DNA of 64,000 bases from Roseiarcus sp963696665 (lineage in GTDB: Bacteria; Pseudomonadota; Alphaproteobacteria; Rhizobiales; Beijerinckiaceae), in NCBI GenBank assembly GCA_963696665.1, contig CAVOLE010000032.1, positions 77,454-141,453 of the forward strand. Reading direction: 5' to 3'. A program made the translations under genes and the position numbers. The notes under the pieces are model-generated. The model saw only the letters and a list, made by a program, of their open reading frames with translations. It did not search any database and had not been told where the DNA came from. Shown here in pieces: positions 47,953 to 56,814 of the stretch (position 1 is the first letter of the stretch; each line of letters begins with the position of its first letter).

Positions 47953-49472
47953 GCTCTCCCATCCCAAACAGAGCCGCCTGTCCTGGAGATGAGAGGCGTC
48001 GGAAAGCACTATCGCGGCGTCGCCGCGCTGAAGGACATAGATTTCGATCTCAGGCGCGGCGAAGTGCATGCGATTCTCGGCGAGAACGGGGCCGGCAAGT
48101 CGACGCTGGTCAAGATCCTCGCCGGCGCGGTGACGCCGACCCAGGGCGAGATCCGTATCGATGGCCAACGAATCCTCATCGCCAGCCCTTCGCTGGCGCG
48201 ACGCCACGGCATTGCGATGGTCTATCAGGAGACCAGCCTCGTCCCGAGCATGACGGTGGCGCAGAACCTTTATCTTGGCGACGAAAAATTCTTCAACCGC
48301 CTGCGCGGGACCTATATCGACGCGCAGCAATTCCTTCAGTCGCTGAACTTTCCGGTCGATCCAACCGCCACGGTCCAGTCGCTCGGCACCGCCAAGCGGC
48401 AGATGGTCGAGATCGCGCGCGCGGTGCGTCTCAAGGCGAAGGTTATCATTTTCGATGAGCCGACCGCGACGCTGACCCCGGAGGAGAAGCATCATCTGTT
48501 CGCGCTGATCGACCGGCTGCGGAAGGATCGGGTCTCGATCATTTTCATCAGTCACGCGTTGGAGGAAGCGCTCGAAATCTCGGACCGGATCACAATTCTG
48601 CGTGACGGCGCCCACGTCGTCACCGACGACGCCAAGGTCCTTCACGCGCGAAACGATCATCCGCCAGATGGTCGGACGGTCGCTCACCAACGAGCTCTAT
48701 GGCAGAGCGGGCGCGCCCGCCCACCGGCGGCCGCCCGGGGCCAAGGTCCTCAGCGTGCAAAACCTGTCGATGCAAAACCAGGTGCGCAACACATCGTTCT
48801 CGATCTTCGCCGGGCAGGTCACGGGCGTCTTCGGCCTGGTCGGCTCGGGGCGGACAGAAACGGCGAGAATCATCGCGGGCGTCGTCAAGCGCGACGCCTT
48901 TCATGGCGGCGACATCCGATTGGGCGATCGATCGGTGCGTTACCGGACCCCTCGCGCCGCGGTCGGCGACGGCGTCGTCTATGTCACCGAGGATCGAAAA
49001 GGCGACGGGCTGTTCGAGACCATGTCCGTCGCAGACAACATCTATGTCGGAGCAAATCGCGGGCGGCGAGTCGCATGGGGTTCTCGCGAGCCGAAGCGAA
49101 AAGCTCAAGCTCGCCGCCCAGTGGACCAAGAAGCTCAACATTCGCACGCTGGGCGGCGACCCGCGGGTCATCGAGCTCTCCGGCGGCAACCAGCAGAAAG
49201 TCGTGATTGCGAAGTCGCTTGTTCAAAATCCCAAGCTGATCATTTTTGACGAGCCGACGCGCGGCGTGGACGTCGGCGCCATCGCCGAAATCCATCATTT
49301 GATCGGCGCGCTCGCTGACGAGGGCCTCGCCGTTGTGGTTATTTCATCCTACCTCCCGGAGATCCTGAGCCTGTCGGACCGCATTCTGGTCTCGAGGCAG
49401 GGCCGAATTGTCGAAGAGCTTTCGCCGGACGAGGCGACCTCCGAGACGGTCATGTTCGCGGCTGTGTATTAA
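47949..49472 (+). pseudogene. RbsA/MglA-type ABC transporter ATPase, three frameshifts
   Basis: A double ABC ATPase of about 507 residues. First half: GENGAGKSTLVKILAG (Walker A), SLGTAKRQMVEIARA (degenerate signature), KVIIFDEPTATLTPEEK (Walker B). Second half: FGLVGSGRTETARIIAG, IELSGGNQQKVVIAKSL and KLIIFDEPTRGVDVGAIAEI. The ATG at 47949 overlaps the previous stop; frame changes are needed near 47968, 48640 and 49080. If these are real, the transporter has lost its motor; if they are errors, the operon is complete. This is the key point for the status of the operon. Confidence 0.82.
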
Positions 49473-49509
49473 ACCCGATCGCGACGGCGGCCGAGAACTC
49501 GCCGCGCCT

Positions 49510-49880
49510 TCAACTCGACAAAGCGCTTGCGAGCGCTCGCTCCATTTCAAGGAAAAGATACGGCTTGGGGCAATTCCTGATCTGCGGATATCGCTGACTG
49601 AGCACGCCATCCTCATAGCCGGACGTAAAGATGAATGGAATATTGCGCGCCAGAAGCGCATCGGCGACGGGATAGGCCAACGCGCCGCCGAGGTTGACGT
49701 CCAAGATCGCCGCATCGATCTTCGGATTCGAACTCGATAGCCTTGATGGCTTTTTCGACGGAAGGGACCGGCCCAACGACAATCGAGCCCACGCTTTCAA
49801 GTTGGTCGCTGAGCGTCGTCGCGATCAGGTACTCGTCCTCGACAACAAGAATATGGCGATCACGAAGCGCCGAACTCGGC
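49510..49880 (-). pseudogene. Response-regulator receiver domain, frameshifted
   Basis: A stand-alone receiver domain of the type paired with HWE kinases. The first part reads DRHILVVEDEYLIATTLSDQ; after a frame change near 49735 it continues IDAAILDVNLGGALAYPVAD (phospho-Asp), FIFTSGYEDGVL and PKPYLFLEMERALAS to a stop at 49510. No ATG is evident at its start. It directly follows the kinase remnant. Confidence 0.75.
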
Positions 49881-51765
49881 CATCCTGGATCTCCTCCGTC
49901 TGAGGTCCGGAGAGCGGAAGCGCGATCGTGCAGTGGACGCCGTCCGGCTCGATTGCGAAGCTTGTCCGAGCTCCAAACTGATAGGGCAAGGCGTCCTCGA
50001 TCAGGCGCCGACCATTGCCAACTCCCCGCGGCCCATTTGGTTGAGCGGTCTCGACGCCGCTTTCCTTCCAGTCGACAAAGATTGAGCGCGACCCGTTCTC
50101 GGCCTGCACGCGCCAACTGATGTTGAGACGCGCGTTCTTCCGCCCCAGCGCTCCATATTTCAGGGCGTTCGTCGTCAGTTCATGCAAAGCCATCGCCAAC
50201 GCCTGGACCGAAATGGAGTTTAGCACGATACCCAACGGTCCGTCGAGCGTTACGGTTCCGCCTTGTTCGGAATGAGCGGAGATTTCCGAGTCAAGCAGAC
50301 GGTCGAACGTGACGCCCTCTCCGGGCGCTGCGCGCGACAACAAGCCTTGCACCCGGGCGAGCGCCACCAGCCGGTCCTGGAGGCTTGCCTTGAATTCCTC
50401 GAGCGTCTGGCCCGCGGCCCCAGTCCAGTCGACCAGGGCCGCCACCACGCCGATGAGATTGCGGGTGCGATGCTGAAGTTCGCCCACCATCACCCGCATT
50501 CTCGATTCGCTTTCTCTCAGCGCGTCCTCGGCGCGACGGCGCTGGCCGATATCGACGAAGGTCACGACGACGCCATCAATCTTGTCCTCGACGGTGCGGT
50601 ACGCCTTGAGGCGCGTGAGATGCCAGCTCCCGTCCTTGCCATGCACCTCTCGCTCGGTTGAAGCGAGATCGCGCAGGACCTTCCGCGCATCCGCCGCAAG
50701 GCCCTCATAGTCGAGGCGATGAGTGAAGTCGGTGATCGAGAGTCCTTCATCTCCCGCTACGATGTTGAACAGCTCCGAGATGCGAGGCGTAAAGCGGTTG
50801 ATGCGCAGCTGCCCGTCGAGAAACAGGATTCCGACGTCGGTCGCCGCCATCAGGTTCTGAACGTCACTGTGAGCGCGCGACACGCTCTCAAGCTTCGTCT
50901 TGAGCTCGCTGTTGACGGTCTGCAGCTCCTCGTTGATGGATTGCAGCTCCTCCTTGCTGGTCTCCAGCTCGTCGGCCGTCGACCGATATTCCTCATTGAC
51001 GGATTGCAGCTCTTCGTTGGCCGCCCGCAATTCCTCGTTCGCCCCTTCATATTCCTCTCGCGAGGCCAAGAGTTGGGATTGACTGAACTGCAACTCTTGC
51101 AGGAGTTGCTGAAGCTGCGCGTCGCTCGCCTGTTCCTCAAGTTTCGTGGTGGCCAGTGACGCGTCCCCGAGCGCGTCGCCTTCGAAGAAGACGATGGCGG
51201 AACGGCTGGGGCTAGGCTCGGAGTTCAAAGGCCTCGACTGCAAATAAACCCGACGCGCCGCGCCATTGAAGCGCACAGCGATCGGCCCGCTTAGGCTCGG
51301 CTCATTGCGTGCGACAGACTCGATGAAGGGCGGCGCGGACGTCGAATCGCAATTCCTCGCGCGCAAGTTCCGTAATGTCGTTGACCAACGTCCCGCCCGA
51401 CGATTGCAGATAGCGCCCAGCGCCCTCGGACAGATGCACAACCCGGTAGGCTTCATCGACAATCACGCTGGGCGGCGCCAGGCGTTCCAAGGCTTCGCGA
51501 TGGACTCCCGCCTCGATCGGCGCGCGAGACCGGGCCGGCGTACGCGAGGCCACAGGCTCGACGCCAAATGGCGCGCTACCGACACTCGGAGTGACGCGCG
51601 CTTCCGCCGGTATTGGCGCGCGCTCATAGATACGCGCCTCGCGGTCGAGAGCGCGAAACGTGCCGACTGGCGTGTCCGCGTTTTCGGACGAGCCGAGAAA
51701 CAAATAGCCGGGCGTCTTGAGCGCGAAGTGAAACGTCGCGCAAACCTGCTGCTGCACATCCGAGG
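49825..51765 (-). pseudogene. CheR-PAS-HWE histidine kinase remnant
   Basis: The distal two thirds of a CheB/CheR-type hybrid. It begins with the CheR end (QQQVCATFHFALKTPGYLFL), a frame change near 51310, a long coiled coil (EELRAANEELQSVNEEYRST), a PAS domain (AATDVGILFLDGQLRINRFT), and an HWE kinase with H box ELQHRTRNLIGVVAALV and N box HELTTNALKYGALG. From 51299 down to 49825 the frame is open. No start codon and no full CheB/CheR part remain. Function in the intact family: methyl-esterase/transferase sensor kinases of unknown input. Confidence 0.82.
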
Positions 51766-51782
51766 AGCCGCGGTGGCAGCGC

Positions 51783-51915
51783 GCGCCGATCGATCTTTTT
51801 TTCCGCTCGCTGGCAGCCCAGCACGGCGACGACTTCGCCATTATTCTTTCCGGCGCGGGCTCGGATGGTTCTGTCGGCAGGCGGGTGCTCAAGATTCCGC
51901 CCACGGCGACATGCT
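51783..51915 (+). pseudogene. CheB methylesterase fragment on the opposite strand
   Basis: The plus strand reads APIDLFFRSLAAQHGDDFAI, ILSGAGSDGSVGRRVLKIPP and soon a stop. This matches the CheB part that normally precedes CheR in CheB/CheR hybrids, yet it is on the strand opposite to the adjacent CheR-kinase remnant. An inversion with loss of the sequence between is the simplest explanation. Confidence 0.7.
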
Positions 51916-52336
51916 GACCGCACTGGCCGCGTGGCGGCGAGCTTCGAGTTTCCCAGACTTTTGCTTGCATAAAACAGAACCAGACGCTATGATGGTTGGC
52001 AATGAGGAACCCGGTCGGCACAGGCAAGGAGAAAGCGGTCTGGGACGTTTGTCACAACCCGCCGCGCGAACTCCGCCGGGAGGCGATTTTTTTATTTTTT
52101 TTGCTCGCAACGCTTTGAAAAGGCTCAATTCGGAAAAATAAACGCTAGTAAACGCTAGCACTTTTACTGGCGCTTAGGCCCATTTAGCATGATTTAGCTT
52201 GCTCTTATTTGCACGAATTTCACGCCATGGTTGTATTCAAGGCGCTGAAGCTTCCACGCCGCGTTAGCGCCCACCGACGGGCCGGAACGAACGGCTGCGC
52301 CCCGAGTTCTCGTCATGACGAGCAAAGGACCGCATC
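51916..52336. other. AT-rich gap with two pairs of 10-bp tandem repeats
   Basis: No gene is recognised. TAAACGCTAG occurs twice in tandem at 52139-52158, and ATTTAGCATG/ATTTAGCTTG in tandem at 52182-52201. A tract rich in T lies at about 52085-52102. The stretch is clearly more AT-rich than its surroundings and precedes the Pro-rich protein gene, so it may be a control region. Confidence 0.5.
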
Positions 52337-52528
52337 ATGCCGACAAATCCGCGGCCCGACCAACCGATACCCGTTCCCGAACCCGATGTGGTCCGGCCGC
52401 CGACGCCATCGGAGGAGCCGCAGCCCGACAAAGGCCCCGACTTGCCGCAACCGGGCCCCGATGTGGTTGTCCCTCCGGAACCCGAAGTGATCACGCCGCC
52501 GCGCCCACAAGAGATTCCACCCGCCTAA
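52337..52528 (+). CDS. Small Pro/Asp-rich protein
   Basis: A 63-residue protein made almost only of Pro, Asp, Glu, Val and Gln, with repeated P(E/D)PDVV-like units: DQPIPVPEPDVVRPP, PDLPQPGPDVVVPPEPEV. AAAGGA stands nine bases before the ATG. It has no signal peptide or membrane helix and is presumably unfolded. Similar short proline-rich proteins are annotated in related bacteria without function. The start and length are reasonably clear, function unknown. Confidence 0.6.
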   Translation: MPTNPRPDQPIPVPEPDVVRPPTPSEEPQPDKGPDLPQPGPDVVVPPEPEVITPPRPQEIPPA

Positions 52529-52559
52529 GGCTGTGACACGACTACACGGAAACGCGACA

Positions 52560-52821
52560 ATGAGCCAGACAGTCGGCGATTTCATTGTTGAACGGATGCA
52601 CGCCTGGGGCGTGCGGAAGGTCTTCGTCTACCCCGGCGAAGGGATCAACGGCGTGTTCGGGGCGCTCAACCGTGCGCGCGACAAGATCGGATTTGTTCAA
52701 GCGCGGCACGAGGAGATGGCGGCCTTCATGGCGAGCGCTCACGCGAAATTCTCAGGCGAACTCGGCGTATGCGTCGCGACCTCAGGCCTCGGCGCCTCTC
52801 ATCTGATAACCGGGCTTTACT
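52560..52821 (+). pseudogene. TPP-dependent enzyme (pyruvate oxidase/acetolactate synthase-like), truncated
   Basis: The first 87 residues of a thiamine-pyrophosphate enzyme: VGDFIVERMHAWGVRKVFVY, PGEGINGVFGALNRA and FVQARHEEMAAFMASAHAKF, in which the Glu of RHEE activates TPP. The frame is cut by the IS21-like end at 52822, so the central and TPP-binding domains are missing. The intact family decarboxylates pyruvate or similar 2-oxoacids. Confidence 0.85.
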
Positions 52822-52880
52822 GTCAATTGGCGTCGAACATTGCCCCTCGACTGGAGTGGGCCCCTGGGAGCGGACAGAGA

Positions 52881-53682
52881 TCAGGCCGCTGATTTGACCC
52901 TATGCCGGGCGTGGTGGTCCTCGAACTGTTTGGGGCTCAGATAGCCGAGGGCTGAGTGGAGCCTGCGGCTGTTGTAGACTTGGTCGATGAAGCGTGGAAG
53001 GTCTTCGGTAACGTCGCTGACGGTCTCGTAGGCCATTGGATAGACCGCTTCGACCTTCAGCGTCTTCAGGAAGCTCTCCGCTTTGGCGTTATCGTAGGGA
53101 TTGCCACGCCGGCCCATGGAGCCGACGAGGCCATGCTTGTCGAGGGCGTGCCGATAGGCTTGCGCGGCATATTGCGATCCTCTGACTGTCCGAGTGATGA
53201 AGGCAGCCGGCCGGCGGTTTGCGGTCCTCGATTGCGGCGTTCAGAGCGGCGAGCGTCAGCCGGACATCGATGGATCGGCTGATGGCGTAGCCGACGACGC
53301 GGCGCGACCAGGCGTCGAGAATCACCGCGACGTAAACGAAGCCCGACGCGACTGCGACGTAGGTGATGTCGGCGACCCAGAGCTGATTGGCGCCGTTGAC
53401 GATCTTGTCCTTCGCCAGATTGCGGAAGATCGGATGGTCGTGGTCGCTGCTCGTCGTCGCCACATATCGCCGACGCATGCGTGGCTGGAGATCGTGTTCG
53501 CGCATGAGACGCTTGACCTTCTTGTGATTGACCACGAGGCCTTGCTGGCGAAGGTGGGCCTGCATGCGTCGCCAACCGTAGCGTTCGAACTCGTCGCGGA
53601 TCGCGCTCATCGCCTCGACGATGGCTGTGTCATCGGGCGCCCCCGTAGGCGCGTTATAGTAGGCCGAGCGTGAGATCCCCAT
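52881..53682 (-). pseudogene. IS3-family OrfB transposase, frameshifted
   Basis: A DDE integrase-fold protein: MGISRSAYYNAP, then YGWRRMQAHLRQQGLVVNHK, LWVADITYVAVASGFVYVAV (first Asp), LHHSD (second Asp). Directly after it the sequence CGGACAGTCAGAGG has extra bases compared with the family pattern, and the frame changes near 53185. The end, GNPYDNAKAESFLKTLKVEA (Glu) to HHARHRVKSAA, follows in another frame. Confidence 0.85.
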
Positions 53683-54032
53683 CAGCCGGCATCCTTCGGC
53701 GACGGAGACTGTTTCGGGCCGGCAATTGCGGACGTAGGCCCGCTTCTCGCTGGCGGTGCGTTTCGCTGACCCCCCTTTAGAAACTCCAATTCCAGCGCTT
53801 GCTTGCCGACCAGCCGTTCGAGGGCGGCGATCCGCGCTTCGTATTGCTGAAGGAGATCGGCCGCCGCAGCGTCCTCGTCGAAGGCGCCGGCCTGATATCG
53901 CTCGACCCAGACGCGGATCAAATTGCGCGAGATGTCGTGGCGTTTCTCCAAACCGTGGAGCGTATCGCCAGCCAAAAACTCTTGCGCGATCTGACGCTTA
54001 AACTCGATGCTGTGGGATCGATACCTGGCCAT
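53682..54032 (-). CDS. IS3-family OrfA
   Basis: A 116-residue protein with the OrfA HTH (SIEFKRQIAQEFLAGDTLHG, then RHDISRNLIRVWVERY) and a leucine-zipper stretch (LQQYEARIAALERLVGKQAL). It binds the element ends and is normally joined to OrfB by ribosomal frameshifting in the overlap. The ATG at 54032 is close to the right inverted repeat. Intact. Confidence 0.85.
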   Translation of the reverse strand: MARYRSHSIEFKRQIAQEFLAGDTLHGLEKRHDISRNLIRVWVERYQAGAFDEDAAAADLLQQYEARIAALERLVGKQALELEFLKGGQRNAPPARSGPTSAIAGPKQSPSPKDAG

Positions 54033-54208
54033 GAGCTTTCGTCCTTCGAAAGCCCAGCCTGCCGGTCAAATGTTAAGTCCGCCCCTGTCCGCTTCCAGGG
54101 GCCCACTCAAATCGAAAATTGGGGGGTCAATCTTGGACGCCGATCCCCCGCCTCAGGGGGTCATCTTTCCACGCCGGATCACACCATAGCGCGCGAGGCG
54201 GCCGTGGC

Positions 54209-54439
54209 TTACTTGCGGCCTTGCTGCGCACGTTGAATTGCCTCGAAGGCAGTCTTATTGGGCGGCTCGGTGAGCTTGAGGATGTCTAGGAGCAAGATGC
54301 GGGGTCCACCACGGCACTTTCCGACGCCGATGTTGATGGCGCGGAGCTTTCCGGCTTTCCGCAAATTGCGGATTGTTCCGCGGGAGCAGCGCAGCATCGC
54401 CATGGCCTCGGCGATGGTGCGGACGGGTTCGGGTTCCAT
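54209..54439 (-). CDS. AlpA/excisionase-like HTH protein
   Basis: A 76-residue protein with a MerR/excisionase-type HTH: VRTIAEAMAMLRCSRGTIRN, LRKAGKLRAINIGVGKCRGG and ILLLDILKLTEPP. Such proteins act as excisionases or as activators of integrase genes in prophages and islands, which fits the tyrosine integrase remnant upstream on the same strand. A perfect 28-base palindrome (54441-54468) abuts its start codon. Intact. Confidence 0.78.
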   Translation of the reverse strand: MEPEPVRTIAEAMAMLRCSRGTIRNLRKAGKLRAINIGVGKCRGGPRILLLDILKLTEPPNKTAFEAIQRAQQGRK

Positions 54440-54440
54440 G

Positions 54441-54468
54441 GAGCGCCCTCATGACCATGAGGGCGCTC
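54441..54468. promoter_or_regulatory. Perfect 13-bp-arm palindrome at the AlpA-like start
   Basis: GAGCGCCCTCATG, two bases, CATGAGGGCGCTC. It ends one base before the ATG of the HTH gene, so a bound protein or a folded RNA would block translation start. Autoregulation by the HTH protein is a plausible role; it has no U tract, so a terminator is less likely. Confidence 0.6.
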
Positions 54469-54623
54469 ATAGGCACGCATACGCGGCTGTGCCTACAAAT
54501 AAAAGACTTTGGCGCGCCCTGGCGTACCCGAGCGTCCGTTCGAGCAGAGGCCAGCCATGGCACAGCGGCGCGGAGGCGCAGTCGGGTGGAAAACAATGAC
54601 GGCGCCGCTATCGCTGATTCGTT

Positions 54624-55340
54624 CTATGCCTCGACGCGCAACGCCACGACGTTCGCGCTCGCCTGGCCTTCGCAGTAGTCGCTCCAAGCCTGCATCAGGC
54701 GAGCGCGTTTGGCGTAGAAATCGAAGCGGCGATAGGCGGCCTCGATCGGGTCGCTGATGACGTGCGTTAGACATGCCTCGATGACGTCGCGATCGAAAGC
54801 CGTTTCGTCGCCGGCCCAGGATTTGAAGGCCGCCCTCATGCCGTGCGTCGTCATCGCGCCCTCGGTGATAAGGCCGTCGTCGATCATGCGGTCGCGGTCG
54901 CGAACGCGCAGCATGGCGCCATTGCTCAGCGGCGCGCCCTTTCGGTCGCCGACGAAGACGATTCCGCTTCCGTCGTCGGGATGTTCGCCCCTGACGCGCT
55001 CAAGCAGCGCGACGGCCGCGCCGCTGAGCGGCACGCGATGCTCGACGTTGGTTTTCGTTTTTGGGACGGTCCACAGCGGTTTCTCAAGATCGACGTGTTC
55101 TTAGCGCATCGGCGGGCGCTCCTCGCGATCGGAGCCGATGAGGTCGCCGGTGCGCGTCGCGGTTAAGACCGCGAGCTCGAGACAGCGCGCGGCGACGCCC
55201 TCACGAGTCCGGAGCGCAGCCAAGAACGCGGGAACGGCCTCGTAAGGGAGGGCAGCATGGTGTTTGACTTCGCGCACTTCGCCCTTGGCGGGAAGCGCGT
55301 GCTCAAGCCGGCCTTTTCTTCTGGCGGGCCACGACCGACG
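54624..55340 (-). pseudogene. Phage/P4-type tyrosine integrase, C-terminal part with stop
   Basis: The catalytic domain of a tyrosine recombinase: LTATRTGDLIG (box I Arg), NVEHRVPLSGAAVALL, MTTHGMRAAFKSWAGDE (HxxR), LTHVISDPIEAAYRRFDFYA (His, Tyr). In-frame TAA follows PPMR (near 55100), before EHVDLEKPLWTVPKTKT. The N-terminal arm- and core-binding domains are absent upstream of about 55340. An island integrase that has lost function. Confidence 0.78.
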
Positions 55341-55356
55341 ATGATGAGCACTATGT

Positions 55357-55810
55357 CTACGCTATAACCCTATGACCATCGCGGCTGCCTTTGATCGGAT
55401 AAACCTCCAAGATCGATTGGCATTGCTTCACGAGGGGCGGCAGGTAGCTCTGGTCTATCTCAAACTGAAACCAATGGCGCTGGCTCATGTGGTCGGGCGT
55501 GATCGACACTTCCATCGTTATATGGCCGAGCGATCCAGCCTTGAGAGTGACCGAGAGGGCCGGTTCCATACATGCGAGCTTTGCTTCGCCATTCAGATTC
55601 TTCAGAAGCTCTTCCGATTCGACCCGCCATCGATCGAGCTCTGAAAGATGAATAATTGAACCGGTCGCAAACACACTCGCGCCACTTCCGCCGCAGTGTG
55701 CCGTCACTCGTAGCCAATTGCCGTCCCAATAGTCAGCCGCATCCGGGAACTGCCTTCCGTGAATCCAGATTTGCAGCCCTTCAAGCTTTAGGTCTGGCGT
55801 GCCCAGTTTG
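55357..55810 (-). CDS. WapI-like immunity protein, start unclear
   Basis: The frame runs from about 55810 (LGTPDLKLEGLQIWIHGRQF, DAADYWDGNWLRVTAHCGGS) to a stop at 55357 (YLPPLVKQCQSILEVYPIKG). The pattern D-x-DGNWL near the N-terminus and the C-terminal Leu-rich helix match WapI-type immunity proteins, which neutralise contact-dependent or Rhs/WapA toxins. No toxin gene is nearby, so it is an orphan. The only start codons in frame are an internal GTG at 55707 and none before LGTPD, so the true start may be lost. Confidence 0.5.
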
Positions 55811-55832
55811 GCGGCGGAATTCTGTCACCACG

Positions 55833-56266
55833 TCATCCCCTTAAGTCCTCACGATCCGGCCTGGCGATCAGCCACAGCGTGGCGCCGACGGCCGCACCCA
55901 ATGCGCCGGTCGGCAGGACAGCCCACAAATGAGCCGAATTGCTCACCAAGTCATGCGAGACGAAGGACCAGCTATTTCCGAGCGACAGGCCGAGGAGAAC
56001 GATAAAGACCACCCAGGTGGCAACACCGACCGCGAAGCCCAGAACCGGAGCGATCCAAAAGGCGGTGTGCTCCCTTGCGCGAAGTAGCCGAAACGCAGGT
56101 ATGCCTAGTGCCGCCACCCCGCCGTAGGCGAAGATCGCGGCGATGATCACTGTTATGAAATCCAATGCTGTTGTTCTGGATAAGGGAACGCGCGAGCGGC
56201 AAAGGGCACGGCGGCCGCCGGCACCCACAATGGCGCGATCAGGAATGCCAGCGCGGTCCTGCTCAC
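55833..56266 (-). pseudogene. Small membrane protein, frameshifted
   Basis: Four hydrophobic segments: TALAFLIAPLWVPAAAVPFA, then after a frame change near 56165 DFITVIIAAIFAYGGVAALG, FWIAPVLGFAVGVATWVVFI and LWAVLPTGALGAAVGATLWL. The likely start is GTG 56266, with AGGGGAG upstream. The family is unknown to me. Confidence 0.5.
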
Positions 56267-56577
56267 AATGCTCCCCTCGATCGTTGCCAAATGCTCAAGC
56301 GATCTTGCCAGAATCATAGCGCGGTAGGGAGTTGCACCGTGAGAAGCTGGACGGCAAGGGAAAAGCGAGGCCATCCGGCGCGCGCAGTGGGTTGAAATGG
56401 TTGAGCTTTTCGGCCATCCGTCAGAAGGCCCTTGCCATACGTTTTGACCGAGACGTCAATCATATCAACATGGAAACCGCCATCCATTTACACCGCGAGG
56501 CGGCCGGGAGGAGGAAGGATGTTGCGGGATAGAGATCGGCCGTTCACCCCGAAGGTGTACCGGGCGATCCTGTCGGG

Positions 56578-56796
56578 GTGTCTCGACCGCGCGCCAGCCT
56601 GGGCATTTTGCCCGACGACCTCTACATTCCGATCGAGCCTTGGCCGCGCATCGGGCGCCCGCCCAAGCACGATGTCGAGGCGTGGACTGTCACGGACGAT
56701 TGGCCGAACCCCCTGCCGATCACCGACGCCGAGCTCGATGTGTTCGAGGCATGGTTCGGCGATCTCTTCGATGAATTGTTCGGGCCGAGTCAATGA
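56578..56796 (+). CDS. Small acidic protein upstream of the serine recombinase
   Basis: A 72-residue protein beginning at a GTG: RPRASLGILPDDLYIPIEPW, then DDWPNPLPITDAELDVFEAW and the end DLFDELFGPSQ. It is acidic and rich in Trp, Pro and Leu. It stops 18 bases before the recombinase start and probably shares its transcript. A role as accessory or directionality factor is possible only by position. Confidence 0.5.
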   Translation: MSRPRASLGILPDDLYIPIEPWPRIGRPPKHDVEAWTVTDDWPNPLPITDAELDVFEAWFGDLFDELFGPSQ

Positions 56797-56814
56797 ACTG
56801 AGAGGACAGTCGCG

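Larger units (their letters stand above)
52854..54109 (-). mobile_element. IS3-family element
   Basis: Inverted ends share GAGTGGGCCCCTGG(G/A)AGCGGACAG, at 52855 and (reverse complement) up to 54109. Between them are orfA and orfB on the minus strand. OrfB carries a frameshift, so this copy is inactive unless the change is an error. The exact terminal bases are uncertain by one or two. Confidence 0.8.
52822..54183. mobile_element. IS21-like ends enclosing an IS3 element
   Basis: The left end TGTCAATTGGCGTCGAACAT is the same as at 16273. The right end, in reverse complement, starts TGTGATCCGGCGTGGAAAGA and has a second repeat, CGGCGTCCAAGATTGACCCC. Between them lies only an IS3 element; no istA or istB remains. 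The flanks show no target duplication. Confidence 0.65.

Noticed and set aside
47385..49080. Programmed frameshifting in the second propeller and ABC ATPase genes
   Set aside because: Five separate sites without slippery heptamers or common motif; mutation or sequencing error is more likely.
52139..52201. CRISPR array or plasmid iterons
   Set aside because: Only two repeats of each 10-base unit, no spacers and no Rep or Cas gene nearby.
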